Both the position numbers and the translations under genes were made by a program. From Saprospiraceae bacterium (GTDB lineage Bacteria; Bacteroidota; Bacteroidia; Chitinophagales; Saprospiraceae), in contig JALHRR010000012.1 in NCBI GenBank assembly GCA_022841345.1, forward strand, positions 62,001 to 126,000: 64,000 nucleotides of DNA. The letters run 5' to 3'. Positions 9,986 to 18,786 of the stretch are shown here, in pieces (the first letter of the stretch is position 1; each line of letters opens with the position of its first letter). Under the pieces are notes generated by a model. That model saw only the letters and a program-made list of their open reading frames with translations. It was not told the DNA's origin and made no database searches.

Positions 9986-10739
9986 TGAATATGGTGCTGG
10001 TTTTCCGATCATCATTGTCCATGGATTGCTCGGCACTTCTGATAACTGGATTACCGTGGCAAAGAAACTAAGTGCGGAGTATTCTGTTTTCAATGTCGAT
10101 GTGCGAAACCATGGGCGCTCCCCGCACTTACCGGAGATGAATTATCCGGCGATGGCAGCAGACCTGAAAGCATTTCTGGAAAATCAATGGATTCACAAAG
10201 CTCATTTAATCGGACATTCAATGGGTGGCAAGCTGGTTATGCAATTTGCGCTGGAATATCCGGAGATAGTTGACAAATTAGTAGTCGTAGATATTGCGCC
10301 AAAATCTTATCCGGGAGGACACGAACATATACTGGCTGCATTGGAAAGTATTGATCTCAATGTGGTTGAATCAAGGAAAGAGGTGGAAGCTGCTCTTTCA
10401 GAGAAGCTCGACGAACCGGAAAGTGTTATCCAATTTCTCATGAAAAATCTGCATTTTGACCGGGTATTGAATAATTATTCCTGGAAAATGAATTTGTCGG
10501 CGATCCTTGATCATTATGAGGAAATTTCAGGGGCGATTGAATCCGGGGAATCTTTTGATGGTCCAACATTGTTTATCTCCGGAGGGAACTCAAAATATAT
10601 TTTGCCTGAAGATGAGCCCGCGATCAGAGAATTATTTCCAAAGGCGGAGTTTAAAGTGGTTGAGGATGCAGGACATTGGGTCCATGCAGAGAAGCCGGCA
10701 GAAATATTTGAGATCCTCAAAGAATTTTTAAAAGATTAA
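9960..10739 (+). CDS. Alpha/beta-fold hydrolase (YbfF/ABHD11-like esterase)
   Basis: 259 residues. The N-terminal PIIIVHGLLGTSDNW is the oxyanion-hole loop. GHSMGG is the nucleophile elbow with the catalytic Ser. The His is in DAGHWVHAEKP near the C-terminus, and VDIAPKSYP follows strand 6. The DVRNHGRSPH motif is typical of the YbfF/ABHD11 esterase branch, whose members hydrolyse acyl esters or acyl-CoA. It is a cytoplasmic protein with no signal peptide. The start at 9960 lies inside the CrtA-like gene; an in-frame ATG at 9969 is an alternative and is also within the overlap. The coupling suggests a shared lipid or pigment substrate, but this is only inference. Confidence 0.85.
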   Translation: MKNMDLYFNEYGAGFPIIIVHGLLGTSDNWITVAKKLSAEYSVFNVDVRNHGRSPHLPEMNYPAMAADLKAFLENQWIHKAHLIGHSMGGKLVMQFALEYPEIVDKLVVVDIAPKSYPGGHEHILAALESIDLNVVESRKEVEAALSEKLDEPESVIQFLMKNLHFDRVLNNYSWKMNLSAILDHYEEISGAIESGESFDGPTLFISGGNSKYILPEDEPAIRELFPKAEFKVVEDAGHWVHAEKPAEIFEILKEFLKD

Positions 10740-10764
10740 TCACGTTTTAGTTGAAATTTGCATC

Positions 10765-12441
10765 ATGGATAAAAATACTGCAGTGAAACAACACAATAAA
10801 GGCTACAAAAAACTGGCCATTTTCCTTTCATCTTTATTATTACTGATTACGCTTTGGGCTTTCTCCCCTTCCGGTGGAGGAAGGTTATTTGAGATTTCAA
10901 AAAACTTAGAAATTTACAATACCCTGTTCAAAGAGCTCAACACCTATTATGTTGATGAAATTGATCCCGGGAAATTAATGCGCACAGGAGTAGATGCGAT
11001 GCTGGGTACTTTGGATCCATATACTAATTATATATCCGAATCACAGATCGAGCGCTACAGATATATGACCGAAGGCAGATATAATGGAATTGGTGCTGTC
11101 ATCTATAAAATTGACAATCAATTCACCATCGTAGAGCCTCATGAAGGAAGCCCTGCTTTTGAAGCAGGATTGAGAGCCGGTGATGTACTGCTCTCAGTAG
11201 ACGGACAATCGCTGGAAGGAAGAGATATTGAAGAACTGGGAACATTCTTAAGAGGAGCTCCTAACACAAAAATGACTTTGAGTCTGAGACGTCCTGGTCA
11301 AAAAGAACTGGTAACAGCCGAAGTCACAAGGAATGAAATAGAAATCCCAAATGTACCTTATCATGGTATGGTGGATCCCGCTGTTGGATATATCAATCTT
11401 ACAACCTTTACTCCGGATGCTTCTAAAAATATTGCTAATGCTTTAAGAGAACTAAAGCGGGATAATCCCGGAATGCAGGGAATCATAATCGATCTGAGAG
11501 AAAATGGTGGTGGATTGCTAAGGGAAGCGGTTAACATCTCCAATATTTTCATCCCTAAAGATCAGGAAGTAGTGGTGACAAAAGGAAAAGTGAAAGATTG
11601 GGATCAATCTTTTAAAACAACCAATAATCCTATGGATGAACAAATCCCATTGGTTGTTCTGATCAACAAACGCTCTGCATCTGCTTCAGAAATCGTCAGT
11701 GGCGTCATTCAGGATCTGGACAGGGGAATCCTGGTCGGTCAAAGATCTTATGGCAAAGGCCTTGTTCAGAATACGAAAGAAATAGGTTACAATGCTAAGG
11801 TAAAACTAACAACGGCTAAATACTATATCCCCAGTGGTCGCTGTATTCAGAGTGTAAGTTATAAAGATGGTGAACCCGTCGATATAGCTGATGCCATGCG
11901 GACTCCTTTTAAAACCAGAAATGGACGCAGAGTATTAGATGGCGGTGGGGTTACTCCGGATGTAGTCCTGGAGGAACCAAAATTGTCTCCCTTTGCCCAA
12001 TACCTTAGAGATGAGTTTTATATTTTCAGATATGTGACGGAGTGGTCTTTGAAAAATAAAACTATTGATAGCCCCTCAGTATTTAAGTTTAATCAATATG
12101 ATGAATTCGTAAAGTTCATCCTGGATAAAAAACCTAACTATGTCTCAGAAAGTGAAAAAGCGCTGGAGACTTTAAAAGCCGCTCTTGAAACTGACCAATA
12201 CTCGAAGTTAACAGATGCAGATGTCAAGGCACTTGAGAAGAAGATCAAAAAGAATCTTCAAACAGAGTTAGAAAAAAACCGCGCAGATATCATCACAGAA
12301 ATTGAGCGGGACATTATCACACGAAATTACCATCAGAGAGGGAAGATCATTTATACGCTGGATCATGATACTGAAGTAGTGGAAGCTGTGAATGTTATTA
12401 AAGACAAAGACAGATACGCAAAGATTCTCAAACCCAAATAA
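10765..12441 (+). CDS. S41 family C-terminal processing peptidase
   Basis: 558 residues, with a membrane anchor or signal at about 16-33, a PDZ domain at about 105-190 (GIGAVIY...AGLRAGDVLLSVDGQ), and a peptidase core at about 200-370. The serine lies in KRSASASEIVSG (about 303-313) and the general-base lysine in RSYGKG (K331), as in CtpA/Tsp. Ctp peptidases trim the C-termini of periplasmic proteins or degrade envelope proteins. The C-terminal 180 residues are charged and helical, as is common in Bacteroidota homologues. It starts 25 bp after the hydrolase and ends 8 bp before tsaB, so all four genes may form one transcript. Confidence 0.93.
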   Translation: MDKNTAVKQHNKGYKKLAIFLSSLLLLITLWAFSPSGGGRLFEISKNLEIYNTLFKELNTYYVDEIDPGKLMRTGVDAMLGTLDPYTNYISESQIERYRYMTEGRYNGIGAVIYKIDNQFTIVEPHEGSPAFEAGLRAGDVLLSVDGQSLEGRDIEELGTFLRGAPNTKMTLSLRRPGQKELVTAEVTRNEIEIPNVPYHGMVDPAVGYINLTTFTPDASKNIANALRELKRDNPGMQGIIIDLRENGGGLLREAVNISNIFIPKDQEVVVTKGKVKDWDQSFKTTNNPMDEQIPLVVLINKRSASASEIVSGVIQDLDRGILVGQRSYGKGLVQNTKEIGYNAKVKLTTAKYYIPSGRCIQSVSYKDGEPVDIADAMRTPFKTRNGRRVLDGGGVTPDVVLEEPKLSPFAQYLRDEFYIFRYVTEWSLKNKTIDSPSVFKFNQYDEFVKFILDKKPNYVSESEKALETLKAALETDQYSKLTDADVKALEKKIKKNLQTELEKNRADIITEIERDIITRNYHQRGKIIYTLDHDTEVVEAVNVIKDKDRYAKILKPK

Positions 12442-12449
12442 GCCACTGC

Positions 12450-13148
12450 TTGAAACAACCCTTATTGCTGCTGATAGAAACCGCCACAGAACAATGTAGT
12501 GTGGCGATCTCGTCCGGGAAAGAAATCATTGCAAAGGCTGTGGCCATCAAAGTTTTTGATCACAGCGCAAGACTTACGCTGCTGATAGAGCAATGTCTGC
12601 AGACTGCAGGTATTCTCATCGATCAGATTGATGCTATTGCCCTGAGTGAGGGCCCGGGTTCATATACAGGATTAAGAGTCGGGATGGCTACTGCAAAAGG
12701 AATATGTTTTGGTACGGGAATTCCACTGATATTAGTTCCTACACTGGAAGCTATGAGTAATGCAGCCATTCGGGCTTCAGGCAGACGTGATGTTCTTTAT
12801 TTGCCTATGCTGGATGCCAGGCGGATGGAAGTATATGCAGGCTTGTATAATGTGACTCTGAAACAACTTCATGCACCCTGTGCCATGGTACTGGAAGGTG
12901 ATACATTTAAGGAATGGAAATCGGAGGAAAAAGAAGTCCTCTACTTCGGAAATGGAAGTGATAAATGGAAACTCATTTGCAGTTTAGAAGGATTCCATCA
13001 TATCCATGTGAATATGAGTGCAGTGGATATGGTAGATTCTGCACATGTGAGATTAGAGTCGAAAGAATTTTCTTCAATAATTTCTGCGGTTCCTTTATAT
13101 TTAAAAAATCCGAATATAACTACCCCCAAACCGCGCCTTACACATTAA
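12450..13148 (+). CDS. tsaB: tRNA threonylcarbamoyladenosine biosynthesis protein TsaB
   Basis: 232 residues. TsaB pairs with TsaD in the t6A-forming complex, which modifies A37 of ANN-decoding tRNAs. The N-terminal LLLIETATEQCSVAI and the EGPGSYTGLRVGMATAKG motif (about 67-84) are diagnostic of the ASKHA-fold family. The start is TTG at 12450: no ATG or GTG lies in frame between the upstream stop and the conserved first strand. The gene begins 8 bp after the S41 peptidase stop, supporting cotranscription. The C-terminal 100 residues are divergent, as usual for TsaB. Confidence 0.92.
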   Translation: MKQPLLLLIETATEQCSVAISSGKEIIAKAVAIKVFDHSARLTLLIEQCLQTAGILIDQIDAIALSEGPGSYTGLRVGMATAKGICFGTGIPLILVPTLEAMSNAAIRASGRRDVLYLPMLDARRMEVYAGLYNVTLKQLHAPCAMVLEGDTFKEWKSEEKEVLYFGNGSDKWKLICSLEGFHHIHVNMSAVDMVDSAHVRLESKEFSSIISAVPLYLKNPNITTPKPRLTH

Positions 13149-13298
13149 TTTATTGTAATATACATATTTACATTTACATAAATTAACATTCAAATTGAAC
13201 TGAACAGTAGTGGATTACAGTTTATAAAGTAAATGAATAGAATAGTTTGGCATGTTTTTAGCTTAGAGTAAAGCGAACACATCCAAAACAGCTTTTAT

Positions 13299-13637
13299 AT
13301 GAAAAAACAAAAGAACGAATCTGTTACACTCAAGCAAGGGGATAAGGATATCCACTTAGACTATGCTTTGCTTAGAAAAGCAGTGCTTGTTTTGAGAGCC
13401 GTGAATCATAAATTGAGGCAGCGTATTGTAGATTTGCTGGAAGACAGTGAAACTATGACGGTGACGGACATTTACATTAAACTACGTCTGGAGCAATCGG
13501 TAGCTTCACAGCATTTAGCAATTTTGCGAAGAGCTGGAGTAGTCATTACCGATCGTCAGGGCAAATTTATTTACTATTCTTTAGACAAAGATAGATTAAA
13601 TCAAATTTCTCGCCTGGTCGAAGAGCTTGCTATATAG
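13299..13637 (+). CDS. ArsR-type winged-helix regulator without cysteines (copy 1)
   Basis: 112 residues with a winged-helix fold: helix-turn-helix around VTDIYIKLRLEQSVASQHLAILRRAGVV (about 51-80), then the wing DRQGKFIYYSL. The LEQS(V/I)(A/T)SQHL recognition helix is shared with the second regulator at 13845. There is no cysteine, so classical ArsR/SmtB Cys metal sensing is excluded; a His/Asp metal site or protein-level regulation is possible. Targets are unknown. It is a single-gene unit closed by the terminator at 13731. An AT-rich upstream region contains TAGTTTGG near 13244, a weak -7 candidate. Confidence 0.85.
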   Translation: MKKQKNESVTLKQGDKDIHLDYALLRKAVLVLRAVNHKLRQRIVDLLEDSETMTVTDIYIKLRLEQSVASQHLAILRRAGVVITDRQGKFIYYSLDKDRLNQISRLVEELAI

Positions 13638-13730
13638 TTTAATCAAAAATGGACAATATGCTGTAAATCAACAATTTAAGATCTCTGCTTTCAAGTCATA
13701 CCTTAAGAATGGCTTTCTAAGATAAAAAAA

Positions 13731-13767
13731 ATGCTGTGGTTATGAAAAAAACCTACAGCATTTTTTT
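13731..13767 (+). terminator. Rho-independent terminator after ArsR copy 1
   Basis: ATGCTGTGGTT pairs with AACCTACAGCAT, with one bulged base and an A-rich loop; seven T follow. It lies 93 bp after the regulator stop and separates the two ArsR-type genes. Confidence 0.85.
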
Positions 13768-13803
13768 GTGCATATTAGAGAAATAGCGCATATTTGTTGC
13801 GCT
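13766..13803 (+). promoter_or_regulatory. Promoter with overlapping inverted repeat before ArsR copy 2
   Basis: TTG (13766-13768), a 20-nt spacer, then CATATTTG (13789-13796), one mismatch from the Bacteroidota -7 consensus. The inverted repeat AGCGCA-N7-TGCGCT (13785-13790 and 13798-13803) straddles the -7 box. This is where an autorepressor of the ArsR family would be expected to bind; the operator role is inference. Confidence 0.5.
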
Positions 13804-13844
13804 AAGGCTACAAAGATTTATAAGAAACTACAAATTCGTTCTGC

Positions 13845-14165
13845 ATGAAGAAGACTAAGGTATCATTTGATAACGACAAATTAGAGTATTCCTCTGAACT
13901 GCTCCGGGCTCTTGCCCATCCGCTTCGTCTGAAAATTCTTGAATTTATCGACAAGCATCAGGAGATCAATGTCAACAAAATTTACAACACACTCAACATC
14001 GAACAATCGATCACATCTCAGCACCTTAAGGTATTGAGAATGGCCGGTATCGTCGATACGGATCGTGATGGAAAATTTGTGCATTATAGCATTGATTACG
14101 CAAGACTCATTAAAACTGTGAAAGCATTGACCAATTTTTACAATGCCGAGAAAGTAGCCAGCTAA
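13845..14165 (+). CDS. ArsR-type winged-helix regulator without cysteines (copy 2)
   Basis: 106 residues, paralogous to the gene at 13299: LEQS-like NIEQSITSQHLKVLRMAGIVDTDRDGKFVHYSID aligns with the recognition helix and wing of copy 1. LAHPLRLKILEFI near residue 27 is the classic ArsR first helix. No cysteine is present, so the Cys metal-sensor mechanism is unlikely. The upstream inverted repeat over the promoter suggests autoregulation. The two copies have separate terminators, so they are expressed separately. They could form heterodimers, but nothing in the sequence proves it. Confidence 0.87.
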   Translation: MKKTKVSFDNDKLEYSSELLRALAHPLRLKILEFIDKHQEINVNKIYNTLNIEQSITSQHLKVLRMAGIVDTDRDGKFVHYSIDYARLIKTVKALTNFYNAEKVAS

Positions 14166-14250
14166 AACTGTCTGCACACTCATTTTACTTTCTTAAACCT
14201 GTTTGCAGTGCTCTGAATACGCTCCGGATTCAGGCTGTATTTGCCGTCCG

Positions 14251-14285
14251 AAAGAGACATTTTCTATATGAAAATGTCTCTTTTT
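14251..14285 (+). terminator. Strong Rho-independent terminator
   Basis: A perfect stem GAGACATTTTC / GAAAATGTCTC (14254-14264 and 14270-14280) with a short loop, preceded by A and followed by five T. It ends the second ArsR transcript. The rest of 14166-14466 shows no gene; the flippase promoter must lie in its last 180 bp, but no clear consensus box is seen. Confidence 0.88.
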
Positions 14286-14466
14286 CATCGCAAAATTCTA
14301 TTTAACAATCTTAGCTTATTTCACGGCTGTGCATTGTTATCACTTAATTTCCATACCAATCGGAAATATCTTCCTCTTTCAGCATTCAATATCCAATTGC
14401 TTCTGAGCAATCCTTTCCTTGTGGAAAATATATCTTTTCTTTACACTGGCTATTTTTATAGTAAGC

Positions 14467-15963
14467 ATGAGTGTTATTCAGAAACAAAGTATCAACCACA
14501 GTATAGTGAATTATGTGGGTGTAGTGATCGGAACGATCAGTACACTGTTTATCTATCCACTTAGCAGGGAAACTTATGGTCTGGCCAGATTCCTGATTGA
14601 CACTTCCATTTTTTTATATCCTTTTATTCTGCTGGGTTTTGAGGCCGTTACTATCCGATTTTTTCCGGATTTTAAGAATGAAAAAAATGGCCATAATGGT
14701 TTTCTCGGGTTTCTGTTCATTCCTGTAATGATAGGGGCTTTGGGCTTGACGCTGGTTTCTGTATTTTGGGGCAGGGATATTCTTTTTTGGTTGGAAAAGG
14801 TGAGTCCCATGCAGTTTTATTCCGATCCTTTGATAGGTCAATATGTGTGGTTGATCATTCCTATTACAATTTGCATGAGTCTTGCCTGGTTATTCAATCA
14901 GTATAGTGCCAATTTTCACAAGATCACAGTTCCTGCCATTCTTCAAAATCTGATAAAGATTACGCTCCCTCTGCTCGTCCTGATATTTTTGAAGGTCAGC
15001 TTCAATACTGATACTGTCGCTTTTGGGATACTAGGAAGTTTTATCCTGGTTGTGATATTGTATATTATTTATGTATGGAGTATCGGCCAGTTAAAAATCA
15101 AATTCGACCCTGGTTTTATAAAGAAGCCACATCTAAAATCGATGCTGACATTTGCCATGTATAGTCTTTTTGGAGGCCTGGGTACTTTGATCGCATTCAG
15201 AATTGACTCTATAATGGTATCGACTTTGCTGGATTTGGAGCAAAACGGAGATTTTGGAATTACATCGACTATAGCTCAGACAATTGCGATTCCAACCAAT
15301 GCAGTTATAGCCATCGCAGCCCCCGTCCTCTCTGCAGCATGGGCGTCCAATGATCGCAACAAAATTGCTGAAGTTTATCAAAAAGCTTCCCTGAATTTAC
15401 TCATTCCCGGATTACTAATATTTACAGGAATGGCCGTATGCCTGGATCATCTTTTCAATTTGATACCCAATGGAAATGCTATTAACATGGGTAAATGGGT
15501 TGTTCTTACGCTTGGTTTTGCTAAAATAATCGATATGGCAACGAGTGTCAATAATGAAATCATCAGCTATTCAAAATACTTTCGTTTCAACTTCTATGCT
15601 GTAGGATTATTGGCGTTGACAAACATCACTTTCAACTTCATATTCATCAAAGAATATGGCATCCTTGGAGCTGCACTTGCCACAGCACTATCTATTTTGC
15701 TATATAATATTGCCAAATATTTGTTCATCCTGTTAAAATTCAAAATACAGCCATTCAACCTCCAGACACTATACTTGTTGATAATGGCAGGAATTGCCTT
15801 TTGCAGTGCCAACTGGTTTCCGGATATTGGCGGACAACTGGCTAATCTTCTAGTAAAAGGAGCATTAGTCACTCTTGTCTTTCTTGGTTTAGTTTACTTT
15901 GGAAAAATATCATCTGACTTCAACCATTTGGTTAACAAAATGATATTGAGAAAATATAAATAA
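14467..15963 (+). CDS. Polysaccharide biosynthesis flippase (Wzx/MATE-like)
   Basis: 498 residues from the ATG at 14467, where MSVIQKQSINHSIVNYVGVVIGTISTLFIYPL begins the conserved first helix; an upstream in-frame ATG at 14419 would add 16 residues. About 12-14 hydrophobic segments fill the protein. RETYGLARFLID in the first loop and the IDSIMVSTLLDLEQNGDFGI segment are typical of MOP-superfamily polysaccharide exporters. By family it moves lipid-linked sugar units across the inner membrane. No glycosyltransferase gene is near, so the glycan is unknown. It is followed 25 bp later by the enoyl-CoA hydratase. Confidence 0.85.
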   Translation: MSVIQKQSINHSIVNYVGVVIGTISTLFIYPLSRETYGLARFLIDTSIFLYPFILLGFEAVTIRFFPDFKNEKNGHNGFLGFLFIPVMIGALGLTLVSVFWGRDILFWLEKVSPMQFYSDPLIGQYVWLIIPITICMSLAWLFNQYSANFHKITVPAILQNLIKITLPLLVLIFLKVSFNTDTVAFGILGSFILVVILYIIYVWSIGQLKIKFDPGFIKKPHLKSMLTFAMYSLFGGLGTLIAFRIDSIMVSTLLDLEQNGDFGITSTIAQTIAIPTNAVIAIAAPVLSAAWASNDRNKIAEVYQKASLNLLIPGLLIFTGMAVCLDHLFNLIPNGNAINMGKWVVLTLGFAKIIDMATSVNNEIISYSKYFRFNFYAVGLLALTNITFNFIFIKEYGILGAALATALSILLYNIAKYLFILLKFKIQPFNLQTLYLLIMAGIAFCSANWFPDIGGQLANLLVKGALVTLVFLGLVYFGKISSDFNHLVNKMILRKYK

Positions 15964-15988
15964 CTTATTCCTTAAATAAAGACCTCAT

Positions 15989-16774
15989 ATGAGCAACTAT
16001 CAAAATTTACTCCTGGAATATTCAGAGCAAATCATAACTATCACGATCAATCGCCCTCAGGTATTGAATGCACTGAATACTGAGACAATGAAGGAACTTG
16101 GGCACTTCTTTACAGAAGGATACAAAGAATGGGAGAACACCAGAGGAATCATCATAACCGGGGCCGGAGAAAAAGCCTTCGTGGCAGGAGCAGATATATC
16201 AGAATTCTCGGGCCTCAATGTTGACGAAGGTCAGGCTATGGCAGATCGGGGACATGCCATTTTTAATGCTATAGAAGGGTTTCATATTCCGGTACTAGCG
16301 GCGGTAAATGGATTTGCACTGGGAGGTGGATGTGAGCTTGCCATGGCATGTCATCTTAGAGTAGCCACTGAAAATGCAAGATTCGGCCAACCGGAAGTTA
16401 ATCTGGGATTGATTCCGGGCTATGGAGGCACTCAACGCCTGGTACAATTGATTGGAAAGACTAAGGCATTTGAATTATTGATGACTGCAGACATGGTAAA
16501 TGCAGCTCAGGCTATGGATTTGGGCCTTGTAAATGCAGTGGTTCCAATGGATCAACTCAAGGAGGTATCCCGTAATCTCTTGCTTAAAATAGCCAGTAAA
16601 CCACCTCTTGCTATTGCTGCCATTATCAAGTGCGTCAACAGTCATTTTGAAGATGGAATCAATGGATTTCAGACAGAGATTGCTCAATTTGGAAATTGCA
16701 CCGGAACTGAGGATTTCAGAGAAGGTGCTACAGCTTTTCTGGAGAAAAGAAAGGCAAATTTTCTGGGGAGATAA
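15989..16774 (+). CDS. Enoyl-CoA hydratase/isomerase family protein
   Basis: 261 residues, crotonase fold. The CoA/oxyanion-hole segments are GAGEKAFVAGADISEF (about 53-68) and NGFALGGGCELAMAC (about 105-119). The catalytic glutamates are E114 in GGGCE and the Glu in ARFGQPEVNLGLIPGYGGTQRL. Both acidic residues are present, so a true hydratase of short-chain 2-enoyl-CoA (beta-oxidation or butyrate-type pathway) is likely. It is a soluble cytoplasmic enzyme. It probably shares a transcript with the upstream flippase, with no evident functional link. Confidence 0.92.
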   Translation: MSNYQNLLLEYSEQIITITINRPQVLNALNTETMKELGHFFTEGYKEWENTRGIIITGAGEKAFVAGADISEFSGLNVDEGQAMADRGHAIFNAIEGFHIPVLAAVNGFALGGGCELAMACHLRVATENARFGQPEVNLGLIPGYGGTQRLVQLIGKTKAFELLMTADMVNAAQAMDLGLVNAVVPMDQLKEVSRNLLLKIASKPPLAIAAIIKCVNSHFEDGINGFQTEIAQFGNCTGTEDFREGATAFLEKRKANFLGR

Positions 16775-16905
16775 ACTCTGTGAATCCGAATAAAACCTTC
16801 CCTCCATATCCTTGTTTGTTCAAATGAATGTCCTTAATCATCTTAATTGCATGGATGATTGATGACTATCAATGAATGATTTAGCTGCAGAACTGCTTTA
16901 AACCG

Positions 16906-16913
16906 TATCTTTG
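16906..16913 (+). promoter_or_regulatory. Putative -7 promoter element of the ferredoxin reductase gene
   Basis: TATCTTTG matches TAnnTTTG exactly and lies 25 bp before the ATG at 16938. No good TTG is seen at -33; TTA occurs 22 nt upstream. Confidence 0.5.
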
Positions 16914-16937
16914 CGGAGCTTTACAACATTTATCTAC

Positions 16938-17942
16938 ATGATCGAGACGGATATATTAATCATTGGAGCCGGGCCTACCGGATTATTTACAGTATTTGAG
17001 GCTGGGCTTCTCAAACTAAGATGCCATTTGATCGATTCACTTCCTCAGCCCGGTGGTCAGTTAACAGAAATTTATCCCAAAAAACCCATTTATGATATTC
17101 CCGGATATCCGGAAGTCCTGGCGGGTGACCTGGTTCACAATTTGATGAAACAAATTGAGCCATTCAAACCCGGGTTTACCCTGGGTGAAAGAGCTGAAAT
17201 ACTGGAAAAACAAGAAGATGGAAGATTCCGGCTGACTACTTCCAAAGGCACTGTGCATATAGCACCTGTTATAGCAATAGCGGGTGGTCTGGGTTGTTTT
17301 GAGCCGAGAAAACCTCCTATTTCCAATATTACTTCCTTTGAAGATAAGGGGGTTGAATATATTGTCAGGGATCCTGAGATGTACAGGGGTAAAAAAATTG
17401 TCATCGCCGGAGGTGGAGATTCTGCTCTGGACTGGACCATTTTTCTTGCAGATGTAGCCTCTGAGGTAACCCTCGTGCACAGAAGAAGTGATTTTCGGGG
17501 GGCGCCTGATTCTGCCGATAAAGTACTGGAACTGACAGAAGCCGGAAAAATAAAGTTGTTGACCCAATCTCAGGTCACAGGCCTTCAAGGCAACGGTTTG
17601 CTAAAAGGTGTAGAAATTACGCATGATGAGCAAGGACTGATCACATTGGATACAGATCATTTTATCCCACTGTTCGGACTTTCTCCCAAGCTGGGGCCTA
17701 TCGCTGACTGGGGCTTACAGATTGATAAAAATGCAATTATAGTAAACACGCTGGACTACAGCACAAATGTTTCGGGCATCTATGCCATAGGTGATATCAA
17801 CACTTATCCAGGTAAACTAAAACTAATTCTATGTGGATTCCATGAAGGCACCATGATGGTTCAATCAGCTTTCAAATATATCTATCCGGATAGGAAATTA
17901 TCATTTAAATACACCACTGTCACAGGCATTGAAGGTCTGTAA
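16938..17942 (+). CDS. Ferredoxin-NADP reductase, thioredoxin-reductase type
   Basis: 334 residues from the ATG at 16938; MIETDILIIGAGPTG is the normal FAD-binding N-terminus, so the nine extra codons from 16911 are not used. The FAD Rossmann motif GAGPTG is at about residues 10-15, and the NADP motif IAGGGDSALDW at about 155-165. There is no CxxC pair, which distinguishes this YumC-type FNR from thioredoxin reductase. IYAIGDINTYPGKLKLI is the conserved FAD-contacting C-terminal motif. By family it moves electrons between NADPH and ferredoxin. The ferredoxin gene starts 7 bp downstream, making it the likely partner. Confidence 0.92.
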   Translation: MIETDILIIGAGPTGLFTVFEAGLLKLRCHLIDSLPQPGGQLTEIYPKKPIYDIPGYPEVLAGDLVHNLMKQIEPFKPGFTLGERAEILEKQEDGRFRLTTSKGTVHIAPVIAIAGGLGCFEPRKPPISNITSFEDKGVEYIVRDPEMYRGKKIVIAGGGDSALDWTIFLADVASEVTLVHRRSDFRGAPDSADKVLELTEAGKIKLLTQSQVTGLQGNGLLKGVEITHDEQGLITLDTDHFIPLFGLSPKLGPIADWGLQIDKNAIIVNTLDYSTNVSGIYAIGDINTYPGKLKLILCGFHEGTMMVQSAFKYIYPDRKLSFKYTTVTGIEGL

Positions 17943-17948
17943 TTAAAT

Positions 17949-18284
17949 ATGGAATCAGATAATATTTTCATTACAGTTGTTGACAGACAAGATATAGAGC
18001 ACAGCATAGAAGTACCAACAGATATGAGTCTGAGTCTCATGGAAGTCTGCAAAGCATCCGAACTACCTGTCAAAGGAACATGTGGTGGAATGGCACTATG
18101 CTCCACCTGTCATGTATACGTTCTTTCGGATCATATCCTTCCGGAAATGACGATGGACGAAGAATTAATCCTGGATCAGGCATTCTTTGTAAATAGTCAA
18201 TCCAGACTTGGATGTCAGATAAAGATAGTTCCTGCTATAAATGGACTCAGGGTAAAGTTGGCACCTGAGGACGAATCGCTTTAA
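17949..18284 (+). CDS. [2Fe-2S] ferredoxin, adrenodoxin type
   Basis: 111 residues. The cluster ligands are C45, C51 and C54 (C-x5-C-x2-C in GTCGGMALCSTC) and C89 (RLGCQ), the adrenodoxin/vertebrate-type spacing. The EELILDQAFF loop, which precedes the fourth Cys, is also typical. It is a soluble electron carrier. Directly downstream of the ferredoxin-NADP reductase (7 bp), it likely forms a dedicated NADPH-FNR-ferredoxin chain. The final acceptor (a monooxygenase, desaturase or Fe-S assembly) is not in this locus. Confidence 0.92.
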   Translation: MESDNIFITVVDRQDIEHSIEVPTDMSLSLMEVCKASELPVKGTCGGMALCSTCHVYVLSDHILPEMTMDEELILDQAFFVNSQSRLGCQIKIVPAINGLRVKLAPEDESL

Positions 18285-18339
18285 TGAGAGGATCGTACTT
18301 TTTCCAATAATGTTTTGACCTGAGCAAATTAGACAATTC

Positions 18340-18786
18340 CTATGCCAACAATCGCTTAGTCGCCGCTGCAATTCTCGCTCCTTCAGCCTGTCCTGCCAGT
18401 CTTTGATTCGCCAGACCCACTACTTTTCCCATATCTTTCATTGAACTGGCACCCGTTTCTGCAATAATTCCCATTACGACTTCTTCAAGCGCAGCATCGT
18501 CCAATTGTGCAGGAAGATATTTTCTGATTACCTCAATCTCTTCTTCTTCCACAAATGCCAGATCCGCCCTGCCTTGCTGTCTGTAGATTTCCAGTGAATC
18601 AGTGCGGGTTTTAATTAACTTTTGCAGCATTTGAATCTCTCTGTCAGGTGTCAGTTCATCTCCGCTTCCATCTGTTTTGGCGAGGAGAATAGCAGATTTG
18701 ATGGCACGCACTGCTCTGAGTGTACCTTTATCCTGAGCCTTCATGGCAGTCTTCAGATCATTGTTGATTTTTTCTTCGAGGTTCAT
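18340..18786 (-). CDS. GatB/YqeY domain protein
   Basis: 148 residues, standard length for the stand-alone YqeY family. It starts MNLEEKINNDLKTAMKAQDKGTLRAVRAIKSAI, with the conserved LR.IKSAI helix, and ends with GKVVGLANQRLAGQAEGARIAA. The domain resembles the tRNA-binding tail of GatB, the Asp/Glu-tRNA amidotransferase subunit. The stand-alone protein's role is not settled. Its ATG overlaps the ksgA stop by one base (TAATG), so translation is probably coupled to ksgA. Confidence 0.9.
   Translation of the reverse strand: MNLEEKINNDLKTAMKAQDKGTLRAVRAIKSAILLAKTDGSGDELTPDREIQMLQKLIKTRTDSLEIYRQQGRADLAFVEEEEIEVIRKYLPAQLDDAALEEVVMGIIAETGASSMKDMGKVVGLANQRLAGQAEGARIAAATKRLLA

Noticed and set aside
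14241-14564. 107-residue + strand frame before the flippase
   Set aside because: It overlaps a strong terminator and the start of the flippase in another frame and has no family-like features.
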